Below, piece by piece: positions 61,871 through 64,000 of a stretch of DNA of 64,000 nt. Below the pieces are notes generated by a model. That model had not been told where the DNA came from. It made no database searches and was given only the letters and a program-made list of their open reading frames with translations. This DNA comes from Candidatus Syntrophopropionicum ammoniitolerans (GTDB lineage Bacteria; Bacillota; Desulfotomaculia; Desulfotomaculales; Pelotomaculaceae): assembly GCA_013201395.1 (NCBI GenBank), contig JABMJD010000001.1:1-64000 (forward strand). Direction: 5' to 3'. The position numbers and the translations under genes are program-made. Position 1 is the stretch's first letter. Each line of letters opens with the position of its first letter.

Positions 61871-62542
61871 CTGTTTAAAAAACTGAAAAGGGTTAGTATA
61901 TTTACCGGCTATTTTGGCAGTGGCAAGACAGAGATCGCTCTAAATTATGCAATTAAAATAAAAGAAACAGGCAAAAAGGTGGCCTTAGTCGACCTTGATC
62001 TGATTAATCCCTATTTTAGGGTCAGGCAGGTCAAAAATGATTTTGCCGAAAAAGGGATTGCAGTGATCAGCCCGCCGGGAAAACTCGCCGGCGCCGATAT
62101 TCCGGCGCTGCCGCCAACCATCCACAGTGTTTTAGAGAATCCGGCAATTTATGGTGTTTTTGATGTTGGTGGCGGGGATATTGGGGCTACTGTTTTAGGC
62201 CGTTTTAAAAATAAATTGCCCGATGGGGCTTTTAATCTTTTTTTGGTGGTAAATACCTGCCGTCCCTATAGTAGTAGTGTGTCGGATATAATCAACATCA
62301 CACGGATGATTGAAGGGTCCTCCAGGTTAAATGTAGGCGCCCTGGTCAGCAATACCAATCTCGGTATGGAAACTGATGTGGCGACTATTCTGGCCGGGCA
62401 CCGGGTTATAGCACAGGCCGCAGCACAAATGGCTTTGCCTGTGGCCTTTATCGGTTTACATGAGGGCCTGGCACCGGCCATGGGGAATATTGGTGTGCCC
62501 TTGCTGCCCCTGACAATGTTTATGAAAACCCCCTGGCAGTGA
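61871..62542 (+). CDS. P-loop nucleotide-binding protein (apparent CTG start)
   Basis: The track begins this gene at GTG 61979, but the same frame is open from 61832 and encodes FKKLKRVSIFTGYFGSGKTE, a perfect P-loop (G13-T20). No ATG, GTG or TTG exists upstream in frame; CTG 61871 is 6 nt after GCAGGTGAG and gives 223 aa. The rest has ALVDLDLINPYFRVRQ, FDVGGGDIGATVLGRFKN and SNTNLGMETDV, typical of SIMIBI/MinD-like ATPases. Such a protein often precedes vor/kor genes in this lineage; a maturation role for the oxidoreductase is a guess. Confidence 0.8.
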   Translation: MFKKLKRVSIFTGYFGSGKTEIALNYAIKIKETGKKVALVDLDLINPYFRVRQVKNDFAEKGIAVISPPGKLAGADIPALPPTIHSVLENPAIYGVFDVGGGDIGATVLGRFKNKLPDGAFNLFLVVNTCRPYSSSVSDIINITRMIEGSSRLNVGALVSNTNLGMETDVATILAGHRVIAQAAAQMALPVAFIGLHEGLAPAMGNIGVPLLPLTMFMKTPWQ

Positions 62543-62603
62543 AAGAGGATTATATAGATATAGATTAGAAGCAAGTGAAGATATTTTTTAGGAGGGAGAA
62601 ACT

Positions 62604-62822
62604 ATGGCAAGGGTTATTTTTTTAGAAGAACGTTGCAAAGGATGCCAACTGTGCACGGCTGTATGCCCCAAAGGCATCATAGTGATGTCCGACAGCACAA
62701 ATGGGATGGGCTATCACCCGGCCTCAGTGCCCGAGCAGGATAAATGCACCGGTTGCGGCATCTGCGCTCTAGTTTGTCCGGACATGGCTATTGTAGTGGA
62801 GAGGGAGGAGAAAGCGGTTTGA
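62604..62822 (+). CDS. Ferredoxin-like 2-oxoacid oxidoreductase delta subunit
   Basis: This 72-aa protein has two 4Fe-4S motifs: CKGCQLCTAVCPKG and CTGCGICALVCPDM. It is the small electron-transfer subunit of a 2-oxoacid:ferredoxin oxidoreductase (KorD/VorC-like), encoded directly before the alpha subunit, whose start overlaps its stop. GGAGGGAG precedes the ATG. Confidence 0.93.
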   Translation: MARVIFLEERCKGCQLCTAVCPKGIIVMSDSTNGMGYHPASVPEQDKCTGCGICALVCPDMAIVVEREEKAV

Positions 62823-63883
62823 GAGTCTTAATGAAGGGAAATGAAGCCATCGGAGAAGGTGCGGTAAGGGCCGGCTGCCGCTATTTTTTTGGCTATCCGA
62901 TTACACCCCAGAGCGAACTGACTCACTATCTGGCCAAACGGCTACCCGAGGTAGGAGGACTATTCCTACAAGCAGAAAGTGAAGTGGCATCCATCAATAT
63001 GGTCTATGGTGCTGCCGCTGCCGGGGCTAGAGTGATGACCTCCTCCTCCGGTCCGGGGATCAGCTTGATGCAGGAAGGCCTATCATATTTAGCCGGGTCC
63101 GAGCTGCCCAGTGTAATAGTCAACCTGATGCGGGGCGGACCGGGACTGGGTAATATTGCCCCTTCCCAATCCGATTATTTTCAAGCTGTTAAAGGTGGCG
63201 GTCACGGTGATTACCATATGATTGTGCTGGCCCCTAATACTGCCCAGGAAATGTTGGACACTATGGGCAAAGCCTTTGATTTGGCGGATCAGTATCGCAA
63301 CCCGGTAATGGTGATGGCTGATGGGATCATGGGGCAAATGATGGAAGCGGTTGATTTGGCTGGGGATACAAAGATTGAGATTCCTCCCAAACCATGGGCC
63401 ACTACCGGTATGGCCCACCATACAGGTAAAAATGTGATCAACTCCTGCCTGGTGATTCCGGAAGAAATGGAGGAGTTAAACCTCAGGCTGGAGAAAAAAT
63501 ACAAAGTGATCAGCCAAAAGGAGCAAGCCTGTGATCAATATATGTTGGCCGATGCCGATATTGTATTAGTGGCCTTTGGGTTGGTGTCTAGAATCTGCAT
63601 GTCGGCAGTGGAAAAGGCGCGGGCCATGGGCATCAAGGCCGGTTTGATCAGGCCCATCACCCTGTGGCCTTTCCCTACCGAGTTAATTGAAAAAACAGCA
63701 GACAAAACCAGGGCTTATCTGACGGTGGAGATGAACATGGGCCAGATGATTGAAGATGTGCGGCTGGCCGTAAGAGGACGGGCTCCCGTTTTTCATTATG
63801 GTCGTTTGGGCGGCATGGTTCCGGAACTAAAGGATGTCCTGGCGGAAATAAAGAATTTACATGAGGGGGGTACCGGACGTTGA
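62819..63883 (+). CDS. 2-oxoacid:ferredoxin oxidoreductase alpha subunit (VorB/KorA-like)
   Basis: This enzyme oxidises a 2-oxoacid to acyl-CoA with ferredoxin reduction. From TTG 62819 the protein has 354 aa: [60 protein letters not shown] and [20 protein letters not shown]. These are typical of the alpha subunit. The exact substrate (branched-chain 2-oxoacid versus 2-oxoglutarate) is not clear; the VorB pattern is somewhat closer. The track start at 62744 reads the ferredoxin gene in the wrong frame. Confidence 0.92.
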   Translation: MRVLMKGNEAIGEGAVRAGCRYFFGYPITPQSELTHYLAKRLPEVGGLFLQAESEVASINMVYGAAAAGARVMTSSSGPGISLMQEGLSYLAGSELPSVIVNLMRGGPGLGNIAPSQSDYFQAVKGGGHGDYHMIVLAPNTAQEMLDTMGKAFDLADQYRNPVMVMADGIMGQMMEAVDLAGDTKIEIPPKPWATTGMAHHTGKNVINSCLVIPEEMEELNLRLEKKYKVISQKEQACDQYMLADADIVLVAFGLVSRICMSAVEKARAMGIKAGLIRPITLWPFPTELIEKTADKTRAYLTVEMNMGQMIEDVRLAVRGRAPVFHYGRLGGMVPELKDVLAEIKNLHEGGTGR

Positions 63884-64000
63884 AAAAAGCATTTTCCAGA
63901 CCCCAATCACTCCTAGACGTGCCCTTCCATTATTGCCCGGGTTGTACTCATGGTGTTGCCCACCGCCTGGTCGGTGAGGTGATTGATGAGCTGGGCATCC
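63880..64000 (+). CDS. 2-oxoacid:ferredoxin oxidoreductase beta subunit (partial, cut by window end)
   Basis: A TTG at 63880 overlaps the previous stop by 4 nt and opens a frame encoding [20 protein letters not shown] then [27 protein letters not shown] is the Fe-S/thiamine-diphosphate-binding start of KorB/VorA beta subunits. Only the first 40 codons are in the window, and the ORF track misses it because it is truncated. Confidence 0.88.
   Translation, partial: MKKAFSRPQSLLDVPFHYCPGCTHGVAHRLVGEVIDELGI

Overview
The window reads as a chromosome segment of an anaerobic, endospore-forming Firmicute of the Desulfotomaculum/Pelotomaculum/Moorella type. The evidence is a complete spoIIIA operon, spoIVB and spo0A, an Asp23-AmaP pair, ferredoxin-dependent 2-oxoacid oxidoreductase genes at the right end, and the gene order nusB-xseA-folD-xseB-ispA-OLE RNA-oapA-dxs-tlyA-nadK-argR-recN-spoIVB-spo0A. 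No species is assigned.

Left part (1-18.2 kb) is a CRISPR island. The tail of array 1 is followed by an eight-gene type III-D effector operon: a Can2/Card1-like CARF nuclease, an HD-less Cas10, a Csm3-like Cas7, Csx10 with a helical C-terminal extension, a double Cas7, Csx19, a TIGR03986-type RAMP protein and a TIGR02710-type CARF-HEPN protein. Array 2 (16 repeats) follows, then cas1-cas2-cas4-csa1, then array 3 (24 repeats). The three arrays use related 37-nt repeats that share their 3' half. Arrays 2 and 3 have the same 220-nt leader, including a piece of the csa1 3' end. No cas6 is visible. Array 3 holds two striking spacers: a double-length one made of an iteron-like 20-nt repeat, and one antisense to a tRNA T-arm.

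Middle-left (18.2-23.6 kb) is a housekeeping stretch: a TldD/PmbA protein, AroQ, an Xaa-Pro peptidase, EF-P, a CD1247-type zinc-ribbon protein and an unassigned 242-aa protein. From 23.7 to 36.7 kb lies a second defence island: a two-repeat type I-E-like mini CRISPR, a three-gene operon (SNF2 helicase-DUF3883, DUF1156 methyltransferase, Swt1-HEPN/DUF499 ATPase) resembling DISARM-related modification/ATPase defence clusters, a DUF4258/YgiT-type toxin-antitoxin pair, an XRE-ImmA/IrrE regulator-protease and a small relic ORF.

Right part (37-64 kb) is vertical core genome: spoIIIAA-AH, a pyruvate carboxylase B-BCCP fusion with biotin carboxylase, the Asp23 cluster, NusB, exonuclease VII, FolD, IspA, an approximately 600-nt structured non-coding RNA region that by position and its oapA neighbour is the OLE RNA, Dxs, TlyA, NadK, an MnmM-like methyltransferase, ArgR, RecN, SpoIVB, Spo0A with a good sigma-H promoter, a P-loop protein apparently starting at CTG, and the beginning of a vor/kor operon cut by the window end.

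All calls come from reading the sequence and recalling family features; no database search was run.
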